NCBI RefSeq assembly: GCF_002836775.1
Contig: NZ_PJAQ01000006.1
Span: forward strand, 1 to 64,000
From: Colwellia sp. 12G3
GTDB lineage: Bacteria; Pseudomonadota; Gammaproteobacteria; Enterobacterales; Alteromonadaceae
Length of the DNA stretch: 64,000 nt
Direction of reading: 5' to 3'
Below are positions 20,579-30,050 of the stretch, in pieces. The position numbers and the translations under genes are program-made. How positions within the stretch are numbered: position 1 is the stretch's first letter; the number at the start of each line of letters is the position of its first letter. Below the pieces are notes generated by a model, which saw only the letters and a program-made list of their open reading frames with translations, did not search any database and was not told where the DNA came from.

Positions 20579-21067
20579 TTATAACTTTATAATATGTGCA
20601 AGCGCGGTTAAAACTTGTTCGCCATGAACCGATTCTGCTTGCAGCTTGATGATTCTTTGTTCATCTTGATACGCTATATTAATGATTAAATCTGGTTTAG
20701 CCAATAGCCCAGTGCCTTTTTCTGGCCATTCAATAAAACAACAACAGTCATTATTAAAATAATCTCGAATGCCCATATATTCTAATTCTTCAGCATCAGC
20801 AAGCCGATATAAATCAAAATGAAATATTCGCCACTTCGCTAATTCATAAGGTTCAACCAAGGTATAAGTAGGGCTTTTTACATTACCTACATGCCCCATA
20901 CCTCGGACAAATCCTCGAGTAAGCGTCGTTTTACCTGCGCCTAAATCACCGTTAAGGTAAACCACTAGCGCTTGTTGAACGGTGGCACTTTTAAGTACTT
21001 CTGCCAATCCTGAGCCCATGGCAATGGTGGCAGCTTCATCAGGTAAAAAATATTCTAATTGCTTCAT
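20579..21067 (-). CDS. tsaE: tRNA threonylcarbamoyladenosine biosynthesis ATPase TsaE
   Basis: A 162-residue ATPase needed, with TsaB, TsaC and TsaD, for t6A at position 37 of ANN-decoding tRNAs. The P-loop is GDLGAGKTTLTRGF, followed by VKSPTYTLVEPY, the Walker B-like FHFDLYRL and FIEWPEKG. Its length is close to that of Escherichia coli TsaE (153). It sits between nnr and amiB as in enterobacteria. Confidence 0.97.
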   Translation of the reverse strand: MKQLEYFLPDEAATIAMGSGLAEVLKSATVQQALVVYLNGDLGAGKTTLTRGFVRGMGHVGNVKSPTYTLVEPYELAKWRIFHFDLYRLADAEELEYMGIRDYFNNDCCCFIEWPEKGTGLLAKPDLIINIAYQDEQRIIKLQAESVHGEQVLTALAHIIKL

Positions 21068-21105
21068 TTTACTTTTCTATATTTGTTGCGACAACTATAA
21101 CGACA

Positions 21106-22683
21106 TTAACGATTGGACATTTTCCCATTAAGCAGTTGCTGCAATGGTATAAATAAATCACTCGCTAACAAGCCTCGCTGACCATTATTACTGGCTATAA
21201 TATCAGCTGCAGCACCATGAATATATGCCGCGATGCATGTTGAGTAAAAATTATTATCACTTTGCATCACTAAAGCACTAATAATCCCGCTTAATACATC
21301 ACCCATACCACCCGATGCCATTCCCGCATTACCTGAGTTATTGATAACAACATGCTCTCCATCTGAAATTAATGTACCCGCTCCTTTAAGTAAACAAATA
21401 CCACCATATTGATTAGCAATAGTGCGTACGGCAGAAAAACGGTCTGCCTCAACCGTAGCAACATCACAATGTAATAGTGCAGCCGCTTCTTTTGGGTGTG
21501 GTGTTAATATCCAATGATTACATTTTTGTTTGGTCTTACTTAATAGTATTAAAGCATCGGCATCAAGAACTGCGGATTTATTCTGTGCTTGACTAGTTTT
21601 GCATATTAATTCAAATAGCTGCTGTGCTTCTTCACTTTGCCCTAATCCTGGACCGATGAGGTACGCTTTGGCTTTATGCAGTTGAGTTGAGCTAGCTAAT
21701 AAAACACTGCTTACTGGTGCTAACATCAACTCAGGTCGGCCGCTCATGATAAACGCTTGATTATTTTGGTGACAACTCACTGCAACTAAACCGGCACCAC
21801 AACGCAAAGCTGATTCACTGGCAAGGCGAATTGCCCCTGGCATCCCCAAACCACCGCCAACCGTTAGTAGTAATCCGCTGTCACCTTTATGACTGGCCGC
21901 TAAGCGCTTAGGTAGATTTAAGGGGCTTGTGAATTTCGAATAATAATTAACTGTGTCTATTTTATCGGTGAAGGCCTTATTTAATGCTAACGGGCTAAGT
22001 ATTAATTTTCCGACAAAAGTTGCTGCCTGCCCTGTGAGTAACCCTTGTTTATAAACAATAAAAGTTACTGTGACACAGGCAACAACGGCTTGGTTTTCTA
22101 TAGTATTGCCCTTAACTTGACCGCTTGTCGCACAAAGCCCTGATGGCACATCTATACTTATAACGCTTGCATCATGCTGATTAATGCTGGCAACTAACCT
22201 CCGCATAAGGCTAGATAATTGTCCGGTAAAACCGATACCAAATAACGCATCAACGATGACCTCTCCGCTAAAGTTATTAATAATATCGACACCTTCTTTA
22301 TTATTCCTATCGCCAATATTATCGATAATAAGTTTCCCCCCTGCAGATATCATCATTAGATAAGCGAGTAAGGCATCTCCCTTCAACTGACTCACATCGC
22401 ACGTCAGTAGAGCACTAACCCTTATATTGGCGTGGTGCGCTAATTGAGCAAGAATAAAACCATCGCCACCATTATTACCCTTACCGCAGAGCACTAATAT
22501 ATGTTTGGCATTGGGCCAACTTTTCAATAATTGCTCAAAAGCAGCTAATCCCGCACGCTGCATTAGCTCAAATAAGCTTATGTTTTGACTTTGCGCAATA
22601 TCGGCTTCATTTTCTAATACCTGTTTGGCACTATACACTGATGTCATAGGGGGCTTTTGTGATAAACTTAGCGATAATTTCAT
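21106..22683 (-). CDS. nnr: Bifunctional NAD(P)H-hydrate epimerase / ADP-dependent dehydratase
   Basis: A 525-residue metabolite-repair enzyme. The N-terminal epimerase half shows GKGNNGGDGFILA and VDALFGIGFTGQL, with IDVPSGLCATSG. The C-terminal dehydratase half contains GDSGLLLTVGGGLGMPGA, GPGLGQSEEA, DADALILL, LTPHPKEAA and NAGMASGGMGDVLSGI, the ATP/ADP-binding end. Together they restore NADH and NADPH damaged by hydration. The usual start is uncertain: an internal Met at residue 13 would also do. It is divergent from queG across 58 bases and heads the leftward tsaE-amiB-mutL block. Confidence 0.95.
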   Translation of the reverse strand: MKLSLSLSQKPPMTSVYSAKQVLENEADIAQSQNISLFELMQRAGLAAFEQLLKSWPNAKHILVLCGKGNNGGDGFILAQLAHHANIRVSALLTCDVSQLKGDALLAYLMMISAGGKLIIDNIGDRNNKEGVDIINNFSGEVIVDALFGIGFTGQLSSLMRRLVASINQHDASVISIDVPSGLCATSGQVKGNTIENQAVVACVTVTFIVYKQGLLTGQAATFVGKLILSPLALNKAFTDKIDTVNYYSKFTSPLNLPKRLAASHKGDSGLLLTVGGGLGMPGAIRLASESALRCGAGLVAVSCHQNNQAFIMSGRPELMLAPVSSVLLASSTQLHKAKAYLIGPGLGQSEEAQQLFELICKTSQAQNKSAVLDADALILLSKTKQKCNHWILTPHPKEAAALLHCDVATVEADRFSAVRTIANQYGGICLLKGAGTLISDGEHVVINNSGNAGMASGGMGDVLSGIISALVMQSDNNFYSTCIAAYIHGAAADIIASNNGQRGLLASDLFIPLQQLLNGKMSNR

Positions 22684-22741
22684 GGTTATAATTCAACCTC
22701 AATAAATGATTTAACAAACAAGCCGAAGCTGACTTTATTTT

Positions 22742-23944
22742 ATGACAACGTCTCTTATTAACTATCAAGAATTAGCAGAAAAAATCAAGTTCTGGGGCAA
22801 AGAATTAGGTTTTTCTGATTTAGGCATCAGTGATATTGATTTATCTGATCACGAATCTGTCCTAGAGCGGTGGTTGGCGAATGGCTATCACGGCAATATG
22901 GATTATATGGCGCGCCATGGTTTAATGCGTGCTCGACCAGCAGAATTAGTACCCGGTACCATTAGAGTTATTAGCGTACGTTTAGATTACCTGCCACAAA
23001 ATGCTAAGTTTTCAAGCATCCTAAAAGATAAAAGCAAAGCTTATATCAGCAGGTATGCACTCGGTCGTGATTATCATAAATTAATGCGTAAACGCTTGCA
23101 GCAATTAGGAAAGAAAATAGCAGAGCATTGTAGCGAATTTAACTGCCGACCATTTGTTGATTCAGCACCGGTAATGGAAAGACCACTAGCAGAAAAAGCG
23201 GGGTTGGGTTGGGCTGGTAAACATACTTTATTAATCAATAAAGAAGCCGGCTCTTGGTTTTTTCTCGGTGAGCTATTTGTCGATATTCCCTTGCCAGTTA
23301 GTCGTAATGAATATAGTGCTAATGCGATTAAAGCGATTGAAACACAAACTAAAACCAATGATTGCGGCACTTGTGTAGCCTGTATTAAAATCTGCCCGAC
23401 GAAGGCGATAGTAGAGCCTTATACTGTTGATGCCCGGCGTTGCATTTCTTATTTCACTATTGAATCGCCCGATGCCATACCTGAAGAGTTGCGCCCTTTA
23501 ATGGGGAATCGTATCTATGGATGCGATGATTGCCAATTAATTTGCCCTTGGAATAAGTACGCTAAACTTGGTCTTGTTGATGATTTTCAGGCGAGAAATA
23601 ACCTTGATGATATCAGCTTACTAGAATTATTTTCTTGGTCAGAAGATTACTTCCTCAATACTTTGCAAGGATCTCCGATAAGACGTATTGGCTTTCAAAG
23701 CTGGCAGCGTAATATTGCGGTGGCATTAGGTAATGCCCCTTACAGTGATATTGTGGTAACCGCATTAACCGAAAAACTTTCTGAAGTAAGTGAACTTGTT
23801 GCTGAGCATATCAATTGGGCGCTAACACAGCAGCAGAATAAAAAAATGCTTACGGATAAAGTGGCAGCAGAGCAAGCAAAAAACCATCGATTAACACTAC
23901 GCTTGATCCGCTCCGTTGAGAAAGGGCTTACTAGAGATGCCTAA
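22742..23944 (+). CDS. queG: Epoxyqueuosine reductase QueG
   Basis: A 400-residue cobalamin-dependent iron-sulfur enzyme that reduces epoxyqueuosine to queuosine in the tRNA anticodon. Conserved runs include YHGNMDYMARHG, RPFVDSAPVMERPLAEKAGLGW and the two ferredoxin-like clusters CGTCVACIKICPT (with ARRCISY) and CDDCQLICPWN. It is about 20 residues longer than in Escherichia coli owing to a short insert (about 195-207) before the first cysteine motif and a longer C-terminus. The position divergent from nnr is conserved. The start lacks a good ribosome binding site, but the N-terminus aligns well. Confidence 0.96.
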   Translation: MTTSLINYQELAEKIKFWGKELGFSDLGISDIDLSDHESVLERWLANGYHGNMDYMARHGLMRARPAELVPGTIRVISVRLDYLPQNAKFSSILKDKSKAYISRYALGRDYHKLMRKRLQQLGKKIAEHCSEFNCRPFVDSAPVMERPLAEKAGLGWAGKHTLLINKEAGSWFFLGELFVDIPLPVSRNEYSANAIKAIETQTKTNDCGTCVACIKICPTKAIVEPYTVDARRCISYFTIESPDAIPEELRPLMGNRIYGCDDCQLICPWNKYAKLGLVDDFQARNNLDDISLLELFSWSEDYFLNTLQGSPIRRIGFQSWQRNIAVALGNAPYSDIVVTALTEKLSEVSELVAEHINWALTQQQNKKMLTDKVAAEQAKNHRLTLRLIRSVEKGLTRDA

Positions 23945-23966
23945 GCCATAACATCATAAAAAGTGT

Positions 23967-24479
23967 TTATACTTTGTTGAGCATATCAATATCCGCTCTG
24001 GCTTCATCTAGCTCATGTTGTAGGTTCAAGAGTTTTTTTATCGCATCATTCCTTTCACAAATTGCCTTTTGCTCTCTTGCTCTACTATCCACCAGCTGTT
24101 CTTTGGTTTTTGTCAAGGCTGCCATCACATTAGCAACGTCTGTGTTGTGAGCAAACTTTCGGTCGTCTCGAGCAGTAACAAAATCATCATCTGCTGAATT
24201 TAAAAGTTCTCTCGATTTAAAACTAAAGTAATTAATAATCAAACGTCCAAGAAAGACAATGCACGTTAACAATAAGACGACAAGGTATTGATTTTCTTCA
24301 AGAGATACTAAAGATGTGCTTACTTTTGTTAAAAAATCACCTTGAGCCTGTATAAAATAACTAAATAGTTGATTATGCCAAACAAGCCACGTGAGAATAT
24401 AAATAACAATAAAACTTGGCGCTGGGTTTTGGTGCTCGGTGAAGGAAAGTATTGATTTGAGGGTTTTCTTATTAATCAC
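23967..24479 (-). CDS. Two-helix membrane protein with coiled coil
   Basis: A 170-residue protein I do not recognise. Two membrane helices (about 21-42 and 63-84) are separated by a short loop; the remaining 85 residues are charged and, from about 115 on, have the heptad pattern of a coiled coil (KTKEQLVDSRAREQKAICERNDAIKKLLNLQHELDEARADIDMLNK). It is probably an inner-membrane protein with a cytosolic coiled coil for self-association or partner binding. It converges on queG. A MITE-like element begins 44 bases upstream of its start and may have separated it from older control sequences. Confidence 0.65.
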   Translation of the reverse strand: MINKKTLKSILSFTEHQNPAPSFIVIYILTWLVWHNQLFSYFIQAQGDFLTKVSTSLVSLEENQYLVVLLLTCIVFLGRLIINYFSFKSRELLNSADDDFVTARDDRKFAHNTDVANVMAALTKTKEQLVDSRAREQKAICERNDAIKKLLNLQHELDEARADIDMLNKV

Positions 24480-24522
24480 AAAAAGTCCTTTTTAAATTCG
24501 ATTATATGTTCAAGATTCAAGG

Positions 24523-24792
24523 TATATACCCATTCCACTTAAGATGCTCGTTTCAGGAAGTCTGAGCGATTCATAATCAAGGCACATTTTTTTATTAAGG
24601 GTCATTCCCTTAAAAACAAATGTAACGACGAGTATGATTTGCTCAGCCTTCCCCAAAGGGCTGGTTTATAAACGCTTTAAGCTGCGTTATTGATTTCGAC
24701 AATAGAATAACTATTCTCTTCAATCAATGCCTTGCCTAAATGCGTTTCTAATTCCAGCTAAATCATGCATCTTCAAGTGGAACGGGTATATA
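24523..24792. mobile_element. MITE-like element with 25-base terminal inverted repeats
   Basis: The left end (24523-24547, starting TATATACCCATTCCACTT) and the right end (24767-24792; reverse complement starting TATATACCCGTTCCACTT) match at about 23 of 25 positions plus one inserted base, and both finish AAGATGC. The 270-base element has no coding capacity, so it would need a transposase from elsewhere. The outer TATATA ends could include a TA target duplication. The interior has a short palindrome (AGAATAACTATTCT). The rest of 24480-24829 holds only its flanks. Confidence 0.75.
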
Positions 24793-24829
24793 GATAAAGC
24801 TATTGAGATAACGTATGCGTCATATATAT

Positions 24830-25042
24830 CTAACCATTGGATTTACTCTGGTTATTCTCTCGCCTTTGTTGGCACAAGTTAGTAACTTGCTGCTTTTCTT
24901 CGTTAGAGTAACTGCGCCAAGCGACAATTTCATCAATATGACGAAAACAGCCCAGACAAAGGTCATCGTCATCTAAGCAACAATTACGCACACATGGGCT
25001 GTCAGTTAACTTTATTTGTTTATTGCTCTTATAATTATTCAA
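24830..25042 (-). CDS. DUF1289 small cysteine-rich protein
   Basis: A 70-residue protein with the DUF1289 signature: SPCVRNCCLDDDDLCLGCFRHIDEIVAW, giving cysteines at about 17, 21, 22, 29 and 32 spaced like a metal or iron-sulfur site, then W-x-S-Y-S-N-E-E-K. The family is widespread in proteobacteria and has no firmly assigned function. It is 61 bases after the large pseudo-sensor gene on the same strand and may be co-transcribed. Confidence 0.8.
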   Translation of the reverse strand: MNNYKSNKQIKLTDSPCVRNCCLDDDDLCLGCFRHIDEIVAWRSYSNEEKQQVTNLCQQRRENNQSKSNG

Positions 25043-25103
25043 GATACTCCTTATAGAGTTATAATAACACTGCTGATAATACTCACGCTATCATAAACTT
25101 AAA

Positions 25104-28028
25104 CTACACAACGGCATCTGCATACTGGTTAATTTCTTGTACCGCTTGTTTTGTTTTACTCATTAAGCTTATTTGTACTTTTTCAGTGTTATCTACCCCT
25201 TGAGTTGTAAGTAGCTTCTCCCAATGTTGACATAGCTGCACTAAGTTATCTGCCGCAAGTATCTTGCTGTTAATCAATAATGCTTCGATAGCAGCCTCAG
25301 CTTTTTCAGTATCATCACAGGTCAAAGCATGACTTAATTGTTCAACCAAAAAGATGTTTTCCGCTGTATATTCCCCGAGCATAAATATGGCTAATTCAGT
25401 AGAGCCTTGATGTTTTATATAACGCTCAAAATTAAAGCTTACGGGTGAATTTACAGCTAAGACTTGCGCACTAGCAGTCTCTTTACCTTTATTGAGAGGA
25501 ATCACTTGTTCGGAAAGACAACTCTCACTTTTTTGCTCTTTTATCCATGGTTGCATTGTCGTGATTAATTCATCTACGGCACTTTTAGCATCTAACTCGC
25601 CAACAATCCAGCCAGAGTATTCCTCTGGTTTTTTTGGAATACCTGTAAAGCCAGCCAAACTAAATACGCCACGGTCTAAGGCAATGTTATCTGAATATTG
25701 GTCACCTTCCTCAACCATAAAATGGGCAAAAGGCTGACAATCAATTTCTGTCATCAATACGGCGAAGCGACCACTTTGCCAATGTTGTTGTAACATCCGT
25801 TCGCAAGTTACAAAGGTAATTTGTAACCCGAGAGCTTGCAACAATTGTTGTAAACGTTGATATTGTTCAGGTACTTTTACTGCAAGTAACACGTCTATAG
25901 GCATAGCAAGATACTTAGTTGCTAATTTTAGGCAAACATTTTCAATATCAACTAAATGGCTTGGTAGTAACAGTAAAGGATAACGTTGATTTTTTTGATT
26001 ACTAGCAACCGCTAAAGGTAAGGTGAAACTGAACAGGTAACCTTGCTCGGTTAATTTAGCGCTAACATCATCGCCATGTTGGTATTGCAATAAAGTAATA
26101 AAGTAATCACCAATCTCACTTTGCTCGGTACTATCAACATTAAAACCTTGTAGCGCATGTGGCAGTTGTACTATCTTCTCTTCGCCCTGAACATGACCAC
26201 TAAAACATATTTTTTGTTGGCCATTATTTTTATCAACCAACTGTAAACTGAGCGCTAACTCTCTACCTGTTTCTTGAGAGAGCAGCAGGCGGATATAAAT
26301 ATTAAACATTTCAGAAAATAATTCTGCATCTAGATTTACCTCCGTAAGTATTTTTTCATCAATACTCACCGATACTTTATTTTTACAAAAAAATAGATTA
26401 TTAGATAAATTAAGTAAAATAGCCTGTATTTGGCTAACAAGATTTACATCATTGAATGTCAGTACGGCATCACAACTTTGCAAGTATCGGTAACAACTAA
26501 CTTGTCTTAGTTTGCTCACTAACTCTCGACCTTGAAGGTGAGCATCATACAAGTAATTCACTTGTGTACCAGCGCCATTTTTATTAATGATATTTGTTGT
26601 CAGCGCACTACTTCCTAATAACACTAACTGCTTTACAGCTCCTAAGTAAAGTGTATTCCAACCTTGTTGTTCAAGTAATAATTGTGAAGTAGATTTTTCC
26701 AAAGTAGTACATTCAAGCAACTCCAATTCTAGTTTTAATGCTGCTTGCTTATCGCTCGCTTTAATCATTTTTTCTTCAAGAACCTGATTTCTATCCGTCA
26801 GCGCTAAATATGCTACTTCACTATAATTACTATCATTTATTTGTTGTATTTTCTTAACTAACTGTTCAGATTCAGTGCTATAAAAATCTTTTTGTTGCAG
26901 GTGAATAAATCCAGGTTTCTTATGCGATATCAATGGTAGCTGTTCGCCATCTAAGGCACGATTAATAAAATGGTGAGTTGACTGAGTAGCGGATTTTAAA
27001 CCTCTTCGTGTTAGCCAAAGTAACACTGCAATACAGCTTAATGTTAACGTAAATAGGATAACTATCCATCGGGGTAATTGATTGGCTAATTTGGCTTGTT
27101 TATTCCTTGCTACATAATCATTTATTACAAGGTTCAACCCTTGGCTATTTTCGGATAAGGCGTTAAGAATATTTTGTAATTGCTGTTGTTGAGCAACAAG
27201 CTGTTGTTGATAATCATCTATCAACGTTAATTGAGCTTGCCACTTAGTTAACAAACCACGTTTTAATATAATATCTTCAAAATGAATAAAGTCTCTAACA
27301 ATGTCGGCCATACCTTGACTATCACTCTGTAATTTAGCTAATTGTTTGGCATAATCGGCAACGAACATAGAATTTATTTGATCACTTAACTGTTCGAAAT
27401 CTCCACGTGGCGTTTGTAGATTCAGGCGCTTAAGCATAACCACTGTAATAGAAAGTTGATTTTCTACTTTAGTTAATAGCTCAGCTTGCTTTAAGTTTGT
27501 TTCTGTATTATTAAATTGAATTTTTATCGCATCAAGCAACGTATCAAGTAGGACTAAGGCGTTATTCTTTGATACTTCATTTATTTTCTGACTTGACTCA
27601 ATACGAGTAATTAGATTGATAGCGACATTTTTGTTGTCAAACCATTGCTGATAACTATTTTTATGCTGGGATTTTAGTAACGATAACTTTTTATTTTGTA
27701 GGGAAAGTTCATGCTGCAAAACAATGAATTCATGCTCATCGCTATTTTGCAATATTTTATCAACGAGTTTATTTGCATTAATCAAGTAAGTTTGCTGTAG
27801 AAGCTGTGTTTGTAACGGTACTAGATGTTCAGTGATTAGCGCTTGAGAAGACGTAGATTGCTGAGAAAAATACAATAATGCAGAAGATAAAGCAGCAGCA
27901 ACGACCAAAAATATGGCAATAAAATATACCGTAAAGTATTGATGAAATGGCATAGCTTTAATCTCAGCTAAAGTAGCCTCTTTAGCGAGTAAATTATTGT
28001 CATTTTTATTGGTTTTATTGCTAGTCAT
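25104..28028 (-). CDS. Membrane protein with hybrid sensor kinase layout, degenerate
   Basis: A 974-residue protein. TM1 (about 31-54) and TM2 (about 321-339) enclose a helical periplasmic domain of 265 residues, like TorS-type sensors. The cytosolic part has a coiled coil (about 380-450), a region in the place of HisKA/HATPase (about 450-690), a receiver-like domain (about 705-840) and an HPt-like four-helix end (about 870-955). I find no H-box histidine and no DxGxG ATP motif. The receiver strand VLMTEI has Thr760 where the phospho-Asp should be, and the HPt helix has Glu915 where the histidine should be. If these alignments hold, it cannot carry out a phosphorelay and must act as a scaffold or non-catalytic sensor. 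Alternative: a family too diverged for me to align. Confidence 0.7.
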   Translation of the reverse strand: MTSNKTNKNDNNLLAKEATLAEIKAMPFHQYFTVYFIAIFLVVAAALSSALLYFSQQSTSSQALITEHLVPLQTQLLQQTYLINANKLVDKILQNSDEHEFIVLQHELSLQNKKLSLLKSQHKNSYQQWFDNKNVAINLITRIESSQKINEVSKNNALVLLDTLLDAIKIQFNNTETNLKQAELLTKVENQLSITVVMLKRLNLQTPRGDFEQLSDQINSMFVADYAKQLAKLQSDSQGMADIVRDFIHFEDIILKRGLLTKWQAQLTLIDDYQQQLVAQQQQLQNILNALSENSQGLNLVINDYVARNKQAKLANQLPRWIVILFTLTLSCIAVLLWLTRRGLKSATQSTHHFINRALDGEQLPLISHKKPGFIHLQQKDFYSTESEQLVKKIQQINDSNYSEVAYLALTDRNQVLEEKMIKASDKQAALKLELELLECTTLEKSTSQLLLEQQGWNTLYLGAVKQLVLLGSSALTTNIINKNGAGTQVNYLYDAHLQGRELVSKLRQVSCYRYLQSCDAVLTFNDVNLVSQIQAILLNLSNNLFFCKNKVSVSIDEKILTEVNLDAELFSEMFNIYIRLLLSQETGRELALSLQLVDKNNGQQKICFSGHVQGEEKIVQLPHALQGFNVDSTEQSEIGDYFITLLQYQHGDDVSAKLTEQGYLFSFTLPLAVASNQKNQRYPLLLLPSHLVDIENVCLKLATKYLAMPIDVLLAVKVPEQYQRLQQLLQALGLQITFVTCERMLQQHWQSGRFAVLMTEIDCQPFAHFMVEEGDQYSDNIALDRGVFSLAGFTGIPKKPEEYSGWIVGELDAKSAVDELITTMQPWIKEQKSESCLSEQVIPLNKGKETASAQVLAVNSPVSFNFERYIKHQGSTELAIFMLGEYTAENIFLVEQLSHALTCDDTEKAEAAIEALLINSKILAADNLVQLCQHWEKLLTTQGVDNTEKVQISLMSKTKQAVQEINQYADAVV

Positions 28029-28105
28029 AACTTATCAACATAGTTCAGTTCCCTTGAACCATATTTTATACCATATAGCCTAGCAAGGCATTAAGCATTG
28101 CTAGT

Positions 28106-28597
28106 TTAGTTAGCTCTTTTTTTACTTACCCATGCCCATTCCATCTGGCATTCTATAGGTGCTTGTCCTGATTCATCTTCTATCGTTACCGGCACGAAAA
28201 TGCTGCCTTTATCTTCTTGGGAAATAAGTCTGACTTGCTCATCGGATAAGCGGGCTATTGCACTTAATCCACCTTGCATGCGTCGTTGATAATTGACCTG
28301 CATAGACTTAAGTAAAGGTAGCTTTGAATCTGGAACATTCATACCAAAAACTATACCCGTGGCGGACTCTGCTAACACAGCGGCGGCAATTGCGTGAATA
28401 CCACCAATATGATTTTGTACTGCTTTTTTATTAGCCAAGAACAACTGTGTTTTTTGTGGGGTAATTTCCTTAATGACAATACCCGTGGTTCCTGCAAATT
28501 TCACTTTGCTAGAAAATAATTTTGTTAGTAAAAATGAACGTATGAACGTTGGTGTTTTGTTAACTTTGCTAATGATGGTACTGAATTTATTGGCCAT
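28106..28597 (-). CDS. DUF4442 hotdog-fold protein
   Basis: A 163-residue protein resembling the DUF4442 branch of hotdog thioesterases: FIRSFLLTKLFSSKVKFAGTTGI at the start, the helix NHIGGIHAIAAAVLAES in the position of the hotdog helix, then GMNVPDSKLPLLKSMQVNYQRRM. The Asn-His-Ile-Gly pattern is where thioesterases of the PaaI type keep active-site residues, so an acyl-CoA thioesterase activity is possible, but unproven for this family. It is upstream of the pseudo-sensor gene on the same strand. Confidence 0.75.
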   Translation of the reverse strand: MANKFSTIISKVNKTPTFIRSFLLTKLFSSKVKFAGTTGIVIKEITPQKTQLFLANKKAVQNHIGGIHAIAAAVLAESATGIVFGMNVPDSKLPLLKSMQVNYQRRMQGGLSAIARLSDEQVRLISQEDKGSIFVPVTIEDESGQAPIECQMEWAWVSKKRAN

Positions 28598-28648
28598 AGA
28601 ATTACCTCTTTATTTTTATATTATTAATCGGTTAATTCATTATGCACA

Positions 28649-29143
28649 CTAACTGGTCGGATCACTACAATTTATTAGCTCAGCCAATTCTTCAATGGAA
28701 TCTTCACAAAAGACTTTAATACCATGCTGACGTAAAAGCTGAGTTGTTAGCCCTTCACCAGCAATCTTTTTTTGAGAAAAAGTACCGTCATAAATAGTAT
28801 TACTGCCACATGAGGGACTTGACTCTTTTAACAAAGCAAATTGAATATTGTGCTGTTGACATAGAAGAAGAGCCTGGTTAGCTCCATTAGCAAACTGACT
28901 GGTAACATCAATAAATTCAATGGTAATCACCTTTTTTGTCAGTTGATTTATTTCTGCGGGCGGCCTTGGTACAGGTAAGCCCGAAATAACTTCAGGACAT
29001 ATAGAAAATAATCTGCCTTCTGCCTGCCATTGTTGCAATAACTTACTCTCAAGCGTTTGTACTATGCCGTTATAACGAACACGCTTACCTAAAAAGCAGG
29101 CACTTATTAAAATTTTATCAATAGGCTTCTTCTTTAGGTTCAT
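28649..29143 (-). CDS. DUF523 family protein
   Basis: A 164-residue protein with the DUF523 pattern: ISACFLGKRVRYNG, ICPEVISGLPVPRPPAEI, FALLKESSPSCGSNTIYDGTF and GEGLTTQLLRQHGIKVF. Three conserved cysteines (in SACFLG, ICPE and SPSCGS) are a hallmark and may bind a metal cluster. In other genomes the domain is found alone or fused to DUF1722; its function is not established. It overlaps the preceding small gene by four bases (ATGA), so the two are translationally coupled. Confidence 0.85.
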   Translation of the reverse strand: MNLKKKPIDKILISACFLGKRVRYNGIVQTLESKLLQQWQAEGRLFSICPEVISGLPVPRPPAEINQLTKKVITIEFIDVTSQFANGANQALLLCQQHNIQFALLKESSPSCGSNTIYDGTFSQKKIAGEGLTTQLLRQHGIKVFCEDSIEELAELINCSDPTS

Positions 29144-29454
29144 TGTTTTGTTATTGCCAAGTGAAGTGTCGTTAACTGTTTTGTACTCGTACTATCTTGC
29201 CCTTCAATCCAACATGATTGGCTATAATATTCAAAATTCAATACAAAATAACAATTCTCCCAGCTAAAGCGAATGTTCTCTCGATCAGCCCCAATGATCT
29301 TCTCTTTTATAACAACGGATTGGATGGGAAGGAATAGTAGTTCGATCAATTCATCAATATTTTCTTGATACCAATCATTTTTAAATATCACGTTTAAGTG
29401 GTCTATTTGATAAGTTAAGGATGAAAGACTTTGCAAGGCTGTTAAAGTTGTCAT
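29140..29454 (-). CDS. Small conserved protein, possibly DUF3630
   Basis: A 104-residue acidic protein without signal peptide or membrane helix. It has several aromatic residues in beta-rich segments (RFSWENCYFVLNFEYYSQSCWIEG). Size and composition recall the DUF3630 proteins of Vibrio and Shewanella, a tentative match. It overlaps the DUF523 gene by ATGA, which suggests linked function. No catalytic motif is visible. Confidence 0.6.
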   Translation of the reverse strand: MTTLTALQSLSSLTYQIDHLNVIFKNDWYQENIDELIELLFLPIQSVVIKEKIIGADRENIRFSWENCYFVLNFEYYSQSCWIEGQDSTSTKQLTTLHLAITKQ

Positions 29455-29656
29455 AATGATCAGTATTACTATCTTGTTGAATATAGCTAATTATACGACT
29501 AAAGCTTGATGTTAATCAGAAGTTTCGATAAAAAAATCAACGACAAGTTAGTATAATTTTCATATACTCGAAACAGATAATTTATCTTTGTAACTCAACT
29601 ATCATGCTTGCATTTTACCTTGGTTACAAAACCTTTAAACCAAAGAGAGTGAAACT

Positions 29657-29959
29657 ATGAATAAACTTATACTTGCTGTTGCAACAGCAACGGTTATGAT
29701 GGCATCTCCTGTATTTGCTGGCGATGCAGCAGCTGGTAAAGGAAAATCAGTTATGTGTGCAGCTTGTCACGGTGCTGCTGGTATTTCAGCTGTACCAACT
29801 TACCCTAACTTAGCCGGCCAAAAAGAAGCTTACCTTGTTAAGCAACTAACCGATTTTAAATCAGGCAAACGTAACGACCCTACTATGAAAGGTATGGTTA
29901 TGGCGCTTACTCCTACAGACATAGAAAACTTAGCGGCTTATTACGCTAACATGAAATAA
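29657..29959 (+). CDS. Small periplasmic cytochrome c (c5/c553 type)
   Basis: A 100-residue class I cytochrome. A signal peptide (1-21, ending VFA) is followed by the haem-binding CAACH (Cys34, Cys37, His38). The axial methionine is among Met77-Met82 in the run [10 protein letters not shown]. The end [16 protein letters not shown] is the C-terminal helix typical of soluble c-type electron carriers. It probably shuttles electrons to a terminal oxidase in the periplasm. It is monocistronic, with a good ribosome binding site (GAGAG) and a very strong terminator. Confidence 0.93.
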   Translation: MNKLILAVATATVMMASPVFAGDAAAGKGKSVMCAACHGAAGISAVPTYPNLAGQKEAYLVKQLTDFKSGKRNDPTMKGMVMALTPTDIENLAAYYANMK

Positions 29960-29982
29960 GCTTCCGCTTTTTCAAGTCCTAT

Positions 29983-30022
29983 AAAAAGCCCCAGTTTAAC
30001 TTAGTTAAACTGGGGCTTTTTT
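29983..30022 (+). terminator. Terminator of the cytochrome gene
   Basis: AAAAAGCCCCAGTTTAAC (29983-30000) pairs perfectly with the following 18 bases (30004-30021) around a TTA loop and ends in a T run, 24 bases after the stop codon. Confidence 0.93.
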
Positions 30023-30050
30023 ATAGGTGATGATTATAACAGATAGATAA

